A stretch of DNA of 64,000 nt from Alishewanella jeotgali KCTC 22429 (GCF_000245735.1 NZ_AHTH01000037.1:62001-126000), one strand, 5' to 3'. Shown: positions 34,316 through 43,533, counted from the stretch's first letter. Translations and numbers: made by a program. The notes: generated by a model from the sequence alone, not told the origin.

Positions 34316-34777
34316 TTAGTTGCGTTGTTGAAAGTGCGAATTCAGACACTGGCCTGTTCGCAAATCGATAAATCTTTGATTGGTGGTTGGGCTTTGCAAA
34401 CCGCCGCGCGCGGCAAACCAGCGCCCGGTTTTCACAAAAGTCAGCTCACTGCGGATGGATGGGCTTAGCTCAGCCAGTTCCAGCCCGGTATAGAGGCAGC
34501 GTTTTAAGCCTGCGGTTTTACTCAGCGTCAGCAGTTTTAGTAATGCTGGCGCTGCCCATTCGCCGCCTAAAAACAGCACACAGCTAATCAACCCCTGATA
34601 ATCCTGCAAACGTTGCTGAAAATGCTCCGGGCTAAGGGGGTGTCCTTGTTTGGGATCCCAGCTATCGGCGCTATGGCAACCTTTACAGCCCAGCTGGCAG
34701 CCACTGAAGGTGTATGCCAGCGACACTTCGCCGGGTACTTCTTGCCAGACAACTTGTTCAGCGGTGTAATACAGCAT
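34316..34777 (-). CDS. nrdG: anaerobic ribonucleotide reductase activase NrdG
   Basis: 153-residue radical SAM activase that installs the glycyl radical on NrdD. The cluster motif CQLGCKGC (CX3CX2C) is at about residues 27-34. It sits upstream of nrdD, the reverse of the E. coli order. A perfect FNR box lies 80 bp upstream at the class II position. Confidence 0.93.
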   Translation of the reverse strand: MLYYTAEQVVWQEVPGEVSLAYTFSGCQLGCKGCHSADSWDPKQGHPLSPEHFQQRLQDYQGLISCVLFLGGEWAAPALLKLLTLSKTAGLKRCLYTGLELAELSPSIRSELTFVKTGRWFAARGGLQSPTTNQRFIDLRTGQCLNSHFQQRN

Positions 34778-34857
34778 AAAACCCTCTATCTTGTGTTGGT
34801 ATTGTTAATTATCACTAGATATTGTGGTTTAGCTTAGATGCTTAGCGCGGTGAAAGG

Positions 34858-34871
34858 TTGATCCAGATCAA
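34858..34871. promoter_or_regulatory. FNR/Anr box of nrdGD
   Basis: TTGATCCAGATCAA matches the FNR consensus in all ten positions. It would centre at -41.5 of an nrdG start near 34823; a -10-like TAAGCT lies on the minus strand at 34831-34836. It could also act on the divergent gene at 35023. Confidence 0.85.
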
Positions 34872-34929
34872 ATTTTGCTAACTGTAACCGCCAGGCTGGC
34901 TTGCCAGGTCGCGTCATTACAGCAGTTGT

Positions 34930-34945
34930 TACCCCATCGGTGGTA
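34930..34945. promoter_or_regulatory. NarL 7-2-7 site between nrdG and the basic exported protein
   Basis: TACCCCA-TC-GGTGGTA is an inverted NarL heptamer pair, 73 bp from the FNR box and 78 bp before the start of the plus-strand gene. The gene it controls is uncertain. Confidence 0.75.
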
Positions 34946-35022
34946 CAGGGGAAATTGCTTCAGCGTCGGTTAAGGCCGGTGGGCCACAATCAACAGGTGT
35001 TTAGCCAGAAATGGAGCCTGCT

Positions 35023-35544
35023 ATGAAAACAGGTATCAATAAAAGCTTGGTAATTGCCACCCTATTAACCTTAACGGCCTGGCCGCTGAGTGCGCATCAG
35101 CAGCGCTATGATCCGGTCGAGCAGGTGGCACAGGATGTGGTCGCCTTTACGCTGCAACGGGCGGCAGACGAGTTGTTAAGGGTGGCGCGGATTGATCCGG
35201 TGTACCAGGGTTATAGCCGGCATTATGAAATCCGGCATGCCCCACCACGTCTTGACGATCGTACCCGTCAGCAACTACGTCGTTTAGCGGCTGAGCATCA
35301 GCGTAAACTGGCCAGTTATGAGCGTGAGCTGGATCGGGAGCTGGACAAACTGGCCCGTGAATACCGGCACGATACCCGCAAAGGGAAAGGCCGGCCACAT
35401 CATAAAGAGCGGGAGAAATTTCAGCGCAAGGTGGATCGGGCTTACGACAAATTTGCGGTAAAAGTGGAACGCGAGCATGACCGCTTTGATCGCCAGCGCG
35501 ATCGCATTCTGCGCGATGCCTATGCATATCTACCCAGACGCTAA
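35023..35544 (+). CDS. exported, highly charged helical protein of unknown function
   Basis: 173-residue protein with a clear signal peptide (cleavage after WPLSA). The mature protein is extremely rich in Arg, Lys, Glu and Asp and predicted helical or coiled-coil, with repeated D/R/E-R-E-L-D-type stretches around 95-160. I do not recognise a family. The start is ATG at 35023 (GGAG upstream), four residues inside the longest frame. A NarL site upstream suggests nitrate control. Confidence 0.65.
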   Translation: MKTGINKSLVIATLLTLTAWPLSAHQQRYDPVEQVAQDVVAFTLQRAADELLRVARIDPVYQGYSRHYEIRHAPPRLDDRTRQQLRRLAAEHQRKLASYERELDRELDKLAREYRHDTRKGKGRPHHKEREKFQRKVDRAYDKFAVKVEREHDRFDRQRDRILRDAYAYLPRR

Positions 35545-35581
35545 TTAACGGTTTGCACTTAAACCAGGCCGTATTCCGGTA

Positions 35582-35613
35582 AGAAAAAACCGCCAGCTGA
35601 ACACCAGTGGCGG
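35582..35613 (-). terminator. Rho-independent terminator of narGHJI-ppiC
   Basis: On the minus strand CCGCCA and TGGCGG flank a 12-nt loop region and are followed by TTTTTTC. It lies after the PpiC stop and would end the nar operon. Confidence 0.8.
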
Positions 35614-35660
35614 CGCGGAGAGACCAGCACGGATGCTGGTTGTGGAGCCAGGAATGCCTG

Positions 35661-36428
35661 TTACTGCATCAGTGGTGAGTCAGATAACTGGAAGTCATAG
35701 CCATCAATGTTGGCCTGAACGATCAGTTGATGAATGTACTGGGCAATGGCTTTACGCCTTACCTTTTCATTTAAGTAATCGGCAATTTTTTGCTTAACGG
35801 CGCTATAAGGCAGGGGTTGACCTGGTACCTTACGCATCACTTCGACCACATGCACCCCATACCGACTTTCGACGCCCTGCGGCATTAAACCGGGTTCAGC
35901 ACTAAAAATCTGCCGCTCAAACTCCGGCACGGTCTGACCACGACTGATTTGTCCAAGACTGCCGCCAGTTTCTTGCGACGGGCAGGCCGAGTAGGTGCGG
36001 GCGGCCTCGACAAAGGGTGTGCCTTGGTGCAACTGTTGGATCAGTATCTCCGATAGGGTTTTAGCTTCAACCCGGGCAGCATCATCTTCCGGCGCCGCGG
36101 CCAACAGGATATGCCGTACCTCTAACAGCGGTGAGCTGGTAAAGCGTTGCGGATTCAGTTTGTAATACTGCTCACATTCGGCATCTGTGGCCGTGGGGAT
36201 CACCACCTCGTGCGCCAGTAACGCATCCAGATAGTTATTTTCGGTAACCACATTATTTTCGGTGCTGATTTCCAGCCCCAGCGCGGTCGCACGCTGGCGC
36301 AGCAGTTCGCCAATCACCAGCGACTCGGCGGCTTTTAACATCGCCGTACGTTTGCTGTCTGCCGGATGGTACTGCATTTCCGCCATAATGGCGGCTTCGC
36401 TAATTGGGATGTTATTTACTTGAATCAT
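35661..36428 (-). CDS. PpiC-type (parvulin) peptidyl-prolyl isomerase of the nar operon
   Basis: 255-residue isomerase with a helical N-terminal part and a parvulin domain at about 115-215 (VRHILLAA, GGSLGQISRGQTVPEFE, VESRYGVHVVEV). It has no signal peptide, so it is cytosolic. Homologous genes follow narI in Pseudomonas nar operons and may help mature the nitrate reductase. The start is ATG at 36428 with GAGG upstream; the longer frame adds six residues. Confidence 0.87.
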   Translation of the reverse strand: MIQVNNIPISEAAIMAEMQYHPADSKRTAMLKAAESLVIGELLRQRATALGLEISTENNVVTENNYLDALLAHEVVIPTATDAECEQYYKLNPQRFTSSPLLEVRHILLAAAPEDDAARVEAKTLSEILIQQLHQGTPFVEAARTYSACPSQETGGSLGQISRGQTVPEFERQIFSAEPGLMPQGVESRYGVHVVEVMRKVPGQPLPYSAVKQKIADYLNEKVRRKAIAQYIHQLIVQANIDGYDFQLSDSPLMQ

Positions 36429-36497
36429 ATTAACCTCGGAAGCCAAATACTGTTGGCGAACTTAACCTCAGTCTGAAACGAGGTGGTCAGCGCGCAG

Positions 36498-36584
36498 TAC
36501 ACTTTGGCCGGGGACGTCTTTCGCATGGATGCGAAAGGGGAGCCTACAGGGATGTATTTACGGCGTGCCCCGGCAAAGTTGTAC
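36498..36584. repeat. palindromic REP-like element inside the nar operon
   Basis: The outer arms GTACACTTTGGCCGGGG (36498-36514) and CCCCGGCAAAGTTGTAC (36568-36584) are imperfect inverted repeats. They enclose an inner hairpin, TTTCGCATGGATGCGAAA (36519-36536), and a conserved-looking stretch GGATGTATTTACGGCG. It sits between narI and the ppiC gene and looks like an inserted dispersed repeat. Confidence 0.7.
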
Positions 36585-36649
36585 GGAGTGCTTACCACCG
36601 GATGAATGGTCGCAAGCACTGCCGCAAACACGATTAAACCATCCCACCT

Positions 36650-37339
36650 TTACCGCACAAACCGCTGCCGCACTATCTGGTGCTGCCGGCGCATATACTG
36701 TACCGGCACACTTAACATATGCACTAAGCGGCTGAACGGGAATACTACAAACAAGCTTAAGCCAAGGAACACATGCAGCTTAAAGATCCAATGCACGCTG
36801 CTAATTGACTCTGCCGCGGCAACGGAATTAAAGGTGACAGTGTTTTGTGCCCAAGCCATTAATTTCAGCATTTCAGTACCGTCCAAATGCCCCATCGAGA
36901 CAAAGATAGACAGTAAGCCCAGAATCAATTGTGCGTACAGTAACAGCAGGATAGCGATATCCATTGGATTGCTGGTGGCACGAATACGCGGGTTAAACAG
37001 CCGGCGTTTGATCAGAATGGTCAGGCCGTAGAAGCAGATTAAACCAAAGATGCCGCCGGCAACGATCGCAATCATCTGCTTCATGGAGCTGGTAATACCG
37101 AACAAATACCAGAGTTCTTTTGGTAGCAGCAGGCCGGCAAAGTGGCCTAAAAAGATCCCCAGAATACCGATATGAAACGCAATACTACCTTTGCGCAGTT
37201 GCTTGCTTTCCAACAGCTGAGATGAACTGGTTTTCCAGGTATATTGTTCGCGGTCATAACGGATCCAGCTACCCAGAACCATAATCGCGATCGCGATGTA
37301 GGGATAAATCCCAAAGGCAAACAAATTTAAGTGTGCCAT
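36650..37339 (-). CDS. narI: respiratory nitrate reductase gamma subunit NarI
   Basis: 229-residue membrane cytochrome b with five transmembrane segments that oxidises quinol and passes electrons to NarH. Haem-ligand His residues H56 and H66 have the same numbering as E. coli; H189 and H207 keep the 18-residue spacing of E. coli H187 and H205. The gene follows narJ after 11 bp. Confidence 0.96.
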   Translation of the reverse strand: MAHLNLFAFGIYPYIAIAIMVLGSWIRYDREQYTWKTSSSQLLESKQLRKGSIAFHIGILGIFLGHFAGLLLPKELWYLFGITSSMKQMIAIVAGGIFGLICFYGLTILIKRRLFNPRIRATSNPMDIAILLLLYAQLILGLLSIFVSMGHLDGTEMLKLMAWAQNTVTFNSVAAAESISSVHWIFKLHVFLGLSLFVVFPFSRLVHMLSVPVQYMRRQHQIVRQRFVR

Positions 37340-37350
37340 TTTAATGCTCC

Positions 37351-38106
37351 TTAAGCGCGCTTCACGGCGGCTTCATGAAATAGTTCTTGTGCCAGGGCGT
37401 CGGTTTGCAATAAATCGGTGCTCAGTGGTACAAATTGATCGCGCCGTTGGGATTCACTCGGTTTATTGCCGGTGCCGCAGGCGCTGTTGGATTGCTCTGC
37501 ACTCATAAAGGTCACCATTTCCTCTTCCCAGACTTTATCCAGTGCCTTGGGCGTGTCATCGCGTTTCTCAGTGGCGATTTGCGCTTTAATATCGGCTAAA
37601 TCGACCTCAGCAGCGGACAACCGCAGCAGACTTTGGAATAAGGCGGCATAGTTGGATTCACGCTGCTCCAGCCGGCAGGTCAGTACGGCCAGAATCGGTG
37701 CAATTTCTTCCAGACCAAGTTGCGCATTGTCAGCCCCCTGAGTGGATAAAAATTCCAGATACAGCGGCAGATAGTCTGGTAGCTCTTTTACGCCAATATC
37801 CAGACCCGCCTCTTTGTACTGCGCCTGTAAGTCGACCATTGCCTGCCCACGGGCACGGGATTCACCATGCACATGCTCGAAGATCAGCAAGGACAGCGAG
37901 CGACCACGTTCAAACAAACCGTCGTATTCAGATTGCCAATCCATTAAATCAGCGCTGCAGCGCTGCTTGATAAAGGAACTCAGGCTGAGTTTATTGCTTT
38001 GCGGTAAGTCACTGGCCGCTACCACGGCCAGTAATTCGTCCTGCGCTGCCAACAGCTCAGGTTTGGGGTAATCCAGCAGCAATGAAATTAACTGTAAAAT
38101 TTGCAT
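37351..38106 (-). CDS. narJ: nitrate reductase molybdenum cofactor assembly chaperone NarJ
   Basis: 251-residue all-helical chaperone of the NarJ/TorD family that binds the NarG N-terminus and allows Moco insertion. The typical region LLIFEHVHGESRARGQAMVDL lies near residues 73-93. It lies between narH and narI with 9- and 11-bp gaps, the standard order. Confidence 0.95.
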   Translation of the reverse strand: MQILQLISLLLDYPKPELLAAQDELLAVVAASDLPQSNKLSLSSFIKQRCSADLMDWQSEYDGLFERGRSLSLLIFEHVHGESRARGQAMVDLQAQYKEAGLDIGVKELPDYLPLYLEFLSTQGADNAQLGLEEIAPILAVLTCRLEQRESNYAALFQSLLRLSAAEVDLADIKAQIATEKRDDTPKALDKVWEEEMVTFMSAEQSNSACGTGNKPSESQRRDQFVPLSTDLLQTDALAQELFHEAAVKRA

Positions 38107-38115
38107 AAAACCCTC

Positions 38116-39648
38116 TTAATCCTTCAGCTCAACCGGAATCACCTGGCGTACACCCTTGGCCTTAGTGCCAAACAGGTTGACGTCGTTATTACCATCGCCA
38201 CAGCCGTTACCAAAGGTAAAGCCACAGCTGGATTTCAGGTCATAGGCGTTTTCGGCATAGGCACGGTGACTGGTTGGAATGACGAAGCGATCTTCATAAT
38301 TGGCCAGTGCCATGTAGCGGTACATTTCTTCAACCTGCACGGCATTCAGGCCCACTTGCTTTAGCACGTCCAAATCTTCAACACCATCAACCTGTTGCGA
38401 ACGTTTAAAGGCGCGCATCGCAATCATCCGCTCTAAGGCTCGAACGACGGGCGCTTCGTCACCAGCGGTCAGCATATTGGCCAGGTAACGCAACGGAATA
38501 CGCAGCGACTTCAGATCCGGAATTTCGCCATTCATGCCGACATGACCGGCCTGTACCGCACTTTGAATGGGTGACAGTGGCGGCACATACCAAACCATTG
38601 GCAGGGTGCGGTATTCCGGGTGCAGTGGCAGCGCCACTTTCCAGTCCATCGCCATCATATACACCGGTGAGCGCTGGGCTGCTTTAATCCAGTTATCGTT
38701 GATACCTTCGGCCCGGGCCGCGGCAATCACTGCCGGATCGTGCGGGTCGAGGAAGATATCCAGCTGTGCCTGATATAAATCTTTTTCATTCGCCACACTG
38801 GCGGCTGATTCAATGCGGTCGGCATCGTACAGCAGTACGCCTAAGTAACGGATGCGGCCGACACAGGTTTCTGAACAGGTGGTCGGCTGACCGGCTTCAA
38901 TCCGCGGGAAGCAGAACGTACATTTTTCTGACTTGCCGGACTTCCAGTTGTAGTAGATTTTTTTGTACGGACAGGCCGAGACACACATCCGCCAGCCGCG
39001 GCATTTGTCCTGATCGATCAGCACGATACCGTCTTCTTCGCGTTTGTAGATGGCACCAGACGGGCAGGCCGCGACGCACGCCGGATTTAAACAATGCTCA
39101 CACAACCGGGGTAAGTACATCATAAAGGTCTTTTCAAACTGACCGTAGATGTCTTTTTGTACCACTTCATTGAAGTTACTGTCTTTTTTCCGCTTTTCGA
39201 ACTCAGTACCGAGAATTTCTTCCCAGTTTGGACCCCATTCGATTTTCTCCATGCGCTGGCCGCTAATCAGTGAACGCGGGCGGGCCACCGGCTGGTGCTT
39301 GGTATCGCCAACATTGTGTAAATGCTGGTAATCAAAGTCGAACGGCTCGTAGTAATCGTCAATTTCCGGTAAGTCCGGGTTGGCGAAAATATTTGCCAGA
39401 ATACGGCGCTTGCCACCGATTTTCAGTTGCAGCTTGCCGTTTTCCCGCACCCAGCCGCCATTCCATTTTTGCTGGTTTTCCCACTCTTTCGGAAAGCCGA
39501 TACCAGGCTTGGTCTCGACGTTGTTAAACCAGGCATATTCGACCCCTTCACGCGAGGTCCAGACGTTTTTGCAGGTGATGGAGCAAGTGTGGCAACCTAT
39601 GCACTTGTCTAAATTCAGCACCATGCCAATTTGGGCTCTGACTTTCAT
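38116..39648 (-). CDS. narH: respiratory nitrate reductase beta subunit NarH
   Basis: 510-residue iron-sulfur subunit carrying electrons from NarI to NarG. Cys clusters for one 3Fe-4S and three 4Fe-4S centres are visible: CIGCHTCSITC near 16-26, CEHCLNPACVAACP, CRGWRMCVSACP (with Trp replacing one Cys, as expected for the 3Fe-4S centre) and CTFCFPR. Length matches E. coli NarH (512). It starts 16 bp after narG. Confidence 0.97.
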   Translation of the reverse strand: MKVRAQIGMVLNLDKCIGCHTCSITCKNVWTSREGVEYAWFNNVETKPGIGFPKEWENQQKWNGGWVRENGKLQLKIGGKRRILANIFANPDLPEIDDYYEPFDFDYQHLHNVGDTKHQPVARPRSLISGQRMEKIEWGPNWEEILGTEFEKRKKDSNFNEVVQKDIYGQFEKTFMMYLPRLCEHCLNPACVAACPSGAIYKREEDGIVLIDQDKCRGWRMCVSACPYKKIYYNWKSGKSEKCTFCFPRIEAGQPTTCSETCVGRIRYLGVLLYDADRIESAASVANEKDLYQAQLDIFLDPHDPAVIAAARAEGINDNWIKAAQRSPVYMMAMDWKVALPLHPEYRTLPMVWYVPPLSPIQSAVQAGHVGMNGEIPDLKSLRIPLRYLANMLTAGDEAPVVRALERMIAMRAFKRSQQVDGVEDLDVLKQVGLNAVQVEEMYRYMALANYEDRFVIPTSHRAYAENAYDLKSSCGFTFGNGCGDGNNDVNLFGTKAKGVRQVIPVELKD

Positions 39649-39664
39649 CTTACTTACTCCAACC

Positions 39665-42600
39665 TTATTTAGTGTCTAACCAATCAACGTTCTGCATCTT
39701 GCGCACAATGACAAACTCGTCCCGGTTACAGCCAACGGTACCGTAGTAGTTAAAACCGTAAGCTTGCTGGGCATAACCGCCAATCATATGGGTCGGCTTC
39801 ATTACGGCCCGGGTGACTGAGTTATGGATACCACCACGGGTACCGGTTAACTCGCTGCCGGGCACGTTCACAATCCGTTCCTGGGCGTGGTACATCATGC
39901 TCATACCTTCCGGTACCCGCTGTGACACCACGGCACGGGCCGCAATAGCGCCGTTGACGTTAAAGATTTCGATCCAGTCGTTATCTTCAATACCGGCGGC
40001 TTTGGCATCAATTTCACTGAGCCAGACAATGGGCCCGCCACGCGATAAGGTCAGCATTAACAGGTTGTCAGAGTAAGTACTGTGAATCCCCCACTTCTGA
40101 TGTGGCGTGATCCAGTTCAGCACAATTTCTTTGTTACCATTCGACTTCTTGTTCAGCACCGGCTGCACTGTTTTCAGGTTAATCGGCGGCTTGTAGCTAC
40201 ACAGCTGCTCACCGAAGTCGCGCATCCACTCATGGTCCTGATAGAACTGCTGACGGCCGGTAATGGTGCGCCAAGGGATCAGTTCATGCACGTTGGTATA
40301 GCCAGCGTTGTAAGACACATGCTCATCTTCCAGCCCTGACCAGGTGGGTGAGCTGATGATCTTGCGTGGCTGGGCCACGATGTCATGGAAGCGGATTTTC
40401 TCTTCTTCCTTTTTGGTCGCCAGATGGGTATGGTCGCGGCCGGTGATTTTACTCAGTGCGCCCCAGGCTTTTACCGCCACGTGGCCGTTGGTTTCCGGTG
40501 CCAGCGTCAGGATCATTTCTGCGGCATCGATAGCGCTATCGATTTTCGCCATACCTTTATTCACGCCGTCAGCGGTATGTACCCGGTTCAGCTTACGCAG
40601 AAACTCCACTTCATCCTTGGTATCCCAGCTAATGCCTTTACCGCCGTTACCGATTTTCTCCAGCAGTGGACCCACTGAAGTAAAGCGGGCATAGGTATTA
40701 GGGTAGTCGCGTTCTACAATATTAATGTGTGGCATAGTGATGCCCGGAATGGCCTCACATTCCCCTTTCCACCAGGCTTTTACGCCATAAGGCTGTGCCA
40801 GCTCGGCAGGCGTATCGTGGTGCATCGGTGTGGTTACAACATCGGTTTCCACGCCTAAGTGACCAACGGCAGCTTTAGAGAACGCCTGAGCGATGCCTTT
40901 AAAGATTTCCCAGTCACTGCGGGCTTCCCACACCGGATCAATGGCCGCGGTTAACGGGTGAATAAAAGGATGCATATCCGAGGTATTCATATCGTCTTTT
41001 TCATACCAGGTGGCGGTAGGCAGTACGATGTCGGAATACAGACAGGTGGTAGACATGCGGAAATCCAGCGTCACCCACAGATCGACCTTACCTTCAGCCG
41101 GCTGATCGGTCCATTCCACATCTTCCGGCTTTTTACCGCCAAAACCGCCTAAATCTTTGCCAAGCAGGCCGTGTTTGGTGCCCAGTAAGTGCCGCAGCAT
41201 ATATTCATGGCCTTTACCGCTGGAACCCAGCAGGTTAGAGCGCCAGATAAACATATTGCGTGGGAAGTTTTGTGGGTTTTCCGGTTGCTCACAGGCAAAT
41301 TTAATATTGCGCGAGGTTAATTGCTCCACCACATAGTCTTTCAGCTCTTTGCCGGCAGCTTTGGCTGCGGCCGCCAGTTTTAGCGGATTCGTGCCCAGCT
41401 GTGGTGCTGACGGTAACCAGCCCATGCGTTCGGCGCGGCTGTTATAGTCGACAATACTGCCAGACCATTTGTCTTTATTGGCCAGTGGCGAAATGACTTC
41501 CGTCATATCCAGCTTTTCGTAACGCCATTGGCTGGAATGATTGTAGAAGAACGAGGTACCGTTCATATGGCGTGGTGGCCGTTGCCAATCCAGCGCAAAG
41601 GCCAGTGGGGTCCAGCCGGTTTGTGGCCGTAGTTTTTCCTGACCGACATAGTGCGCCCAGCCGCCGCCACTTTGACCGATACAGCCACACATCATCAGCA
41701 TATTGATCAGGCCACGGTAGTTCATATCCATGTGGTACCAGTGGTTCAGCGCGGCGCCGACGATGACCATGGAGCGGCCTCGGGTTTTATCGGCATTACG
41801 GGCAAACTCACGCGCGACCCGAATCACATCATCCGGCTTCACGCCGGTAATAGCTTCTTGCCAGCCCGGGGTGTAAGGCACGTTATCGGTATAGGATTTC
41901 GCCCGGCTTTCATCACCAATACCATTATCCACACCATATTGCGCCAGCATCAGGTCAAATACGGTAGCGACCAGCGCGGTACCGCCACTGGCCAGTTCGA
42001 CGCGTTTAGCAGGAATTTTGCGCATTTGTACATCAGCATGATCGGTATGCTGGAAGTATTGGTACTCGTGTGGTGCACCACCAAAATACGGGAAGCCAAC
42101 ATCCACCAGCTCGTCGCGGTTGTCTTTTAAACTCAGCTGCAGCTCCAGCTCACCGTCTTTGTCTTTTTGCTCCAGGTTCCATTTGCCGGCCTGGCCCCAA
42201 CGATAACCAATGGCACCATTCGGGCTGGTCAGGCGACCATCTTTGTTAACAGCAATGGTTTTCCAATCCGGGTTATTGTCTTCACCCAGGTTATTCACCA
42301 GATCGGCCGCGCGCAGGAAGCGGCCGGTGGTTAGCACCCCGTTTTGCTCCTCTAACATTACCAACATCGGCATATCGGTAGTACGACGCACGTAGTCAGT
42401 AAAGTAAGCACTCGGATTATCAACGTGGAATTCTTTTAAAATCACATGGCCAAAGGCCATGGCCAGGGCAGCATCGGTACCCTGACGCGGTGCTAACCAG
42501 GTATCACCAAACTTAGAGGCTTCTGAGTAGTCCGAGGTAATGACACAGGTCTTAGTACCTTTGTAACGGACTTCGGTCAGGAAGTGTGCGTCCGGGGTGC

Positions 42601-43381
42601 GGGTTTGCGGCACGTTTGAGCCCCAAACAATAATGTAATTCGAGTTATACCAGTCGGCGGATTCTGGTACGTCGGTTTGCTCGCCCCAAATTTGCGGTGA
42701 GGCTGGGGGTAAGTCGCAGTACCAGTCGTAAAAGCTTAAACAGTTACCGCCAATCAGTGACAGGTAACGGGCACCAGCGGCGTAGGACACCATCGACATT
42801 GCTGGGATCGGCGAGAAACCGGTTACCCGATCCGGGCCATAGGTTTTAGTGGTGTAAACGTTAGACGCGGCAATCAGCTCGTTGACTTCATCCCAGCTGG
42901 CACGGACAAAGCCGCCCAAACCGCGGCGTTCTTTGTAGCTTTTGGCTTTTAGCGGATCGCTGACGATTGATTCCCAGGCTTTCACCGGATCTTTATGCTG
43001 CACCCGGGCTTCACGCCACAGCTTCATCAGTTGCTGCCGCACTTTCGGATATTTCAGCCGGTTGGCACTGTAGATATACCAGGAATAGCTGGCGCCACGC
43101 GGACAGCCACGGGGTTCATGGTTTGGCAGATCCGGACGGGTACGCGGATAGTCGGTTTGCTGGGTTTCCCAGGTGACCAGGCCGTCTTTGACATAGATTT
43201 TCCAACTACAAGAGCCGGTACAGTTTACACCGTGCGTGGAACGTACCACCTTATCGTGCTGCCAGCGTTGCCGGTAGCCTTGCTCCCAGGTCCGGTCCTC
43301 ATTGGTGGTCACCCCGTGGCCATTGGCGAAGGGGGTTTTGCGGGTTTTAAAAAACCGCAGTTTATCTAACAGATGACTCAT
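39665..43381 (-). CDS. narG: respiratory nitrate reductase alpha subunit NarG
   Basis: 1238-residue molybdenum subunit that reduces nitrate to nitrite on the cytosolic face. The N-terminal FS0 ligands HGVNCTGSC (H50, C54, C58 counting Met) and the Mo-site region YDWYCDLPPASP match E. coli NarG. The start is ATG at 43381 with CAGGAG before it; the open frame extends 26 codons further but alignment begins here. The upstream promoter has a perfect FNR box and a NarL pair. Confidence 0.98.
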   Translation of the reverse strand: MSHLLDKLRFFKTRKTPFANGHGVTTNEDRTWEQGYRQRWQHDKVVRSTHGVNCTGSCSWKIYVKDGLVTWETQQTDYPRTRPDLPNHEPRGCPRGASYSWYIYSANRLKYPKVRQQLMKLWREARVQHKDPVKAWESIVSDPLKAKSYKERRGLGGFVRASWDEVNELIAASNVYTTKTYGPDRVTGFSPIPAMSMVSYAAGARYLSLIGGNCLSFYDWYCDLPPASPQIWGEQTDVPESADWYNSNYIIVWGSNVPQTRTPDAHFLTEVRYKGTKTCVITSDYSEASKFGDTWLAPRQGTDAALAMAFGHVILKEFHVDNPSAYFTDYVRRTTDMPMLVMLEEQNGVLTTGRFLRAADLVNNLGEDNNPDWKTIAVNKDGRLTSPNGAIGYRWGQAGKWNLEQKDKDGELELQLSLKDNRDELVDVGFPYFGGAPHEYQYFQHTDHADVQMRKIPAKRVELASGGTALVATVFDLMLAQYGVDNGIGDESRAKSYTDNVPYTPGWQEAITGVKPDDVIRVAREFARNADKTRGRSMVIVGAALNHWYHMDMNYRGLINMLMMCGCIGQSGGGWAHYVGQEKLRPQTGWTPLAFALDWQRPPRHMNGTSFFYNHSSQWRYEKLDMTEVISPLANKDKWSGSIVDYNSRAERMGWLPSAPQLGTNPLKLAAAAKAAGKELKDYVVEQLTSRNIKFACEQPENPQNFPRNMFIWRSNLLGSSGKGHEYMLRHLLGTKHGLLGKDLGGFGGKKPEDVEWTDQPAEGKVDLWVTLDFRMSTTCLYSDIVLPTATWYEKDDMNTSDMHPFIHPLTAAIDPVWEARSDWEIFKGIAQAFSKAAVGHLGVETDVVTTPMHHDTPAELAQPYGVKAWWKGECEAIPGITMPHINIVERDYPNTYARFTSVGPLLEKIGNGGKGISWDTKDEVEFLRKLNRVHTADGVNKGMAKIDSAIDAAEMILTLAPETNGHVAVKAWGALSKITGRDHTHLATKKEEEKIRFHDIVAQPRKIISSPTWSGLEDEHVSYNAGYTNVHELIPWRTITGRQQFYQDHEWMRDFGEQLCSYKPPINLKTVQPVLNKKSNGNKEIVLNWITPHQKWGIHSTYSDNLLMLTLSRGGPIVWLSEIDAKAAGIEDNDWIEIFNVNGAIAARAVVSQRVPEGMSMMYHAQERIVNVPGSELTGTRGGIHNSVTRAVMKPTHMIGGYAQQAYGFNYYGTVGCNRDEFVIVRKMQNVDWLDTK

Positions 43382-43465
43382 ACTTGACTCCTGGTCCTGT
43401 CCTGCATGAACAGAGGTTTTTGCTTTTTCAGTAAGCACACTATAGAAACTACCACTCAATTCTGC

Positions 43466-43479
43466 TTGATTCAGATCAA
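43466..43479. promoter_or_regulatory. FNR/Anr box of narGHJI
   Basis: TTGATTCAGATCAA is a ten-of-ten FNR match. With -10 TATAGT on the minus strand the start is near 43431, which places the box at -41.5. Confidence 0.93.
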
Positions 43480-43517
43480 GGTTGCCATGCTGCTAAATTG
43501 CTGAAAATTAAGAAAAA

Positions 43518-43533
43518 TACCCCAAAGGTGGTA
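43518..43533. promoter_or_regulatory. NarL 7-2-7 site of narGHJI
   Basis: TACCCCA-AA-GGTGGTA is an inverted NarL heptamer pair centred 53 bp upstream of the FNR box, an offset identical to that at the narK-type gene at 8799. Confidence 0.88.

Noticed and set aside
39812-43369. Several plus-strand open frames of 60-160 codons opposite narG
   Set aside because: They lie antisense to a highly conserved gene, without ribosome sites or recognisable products.
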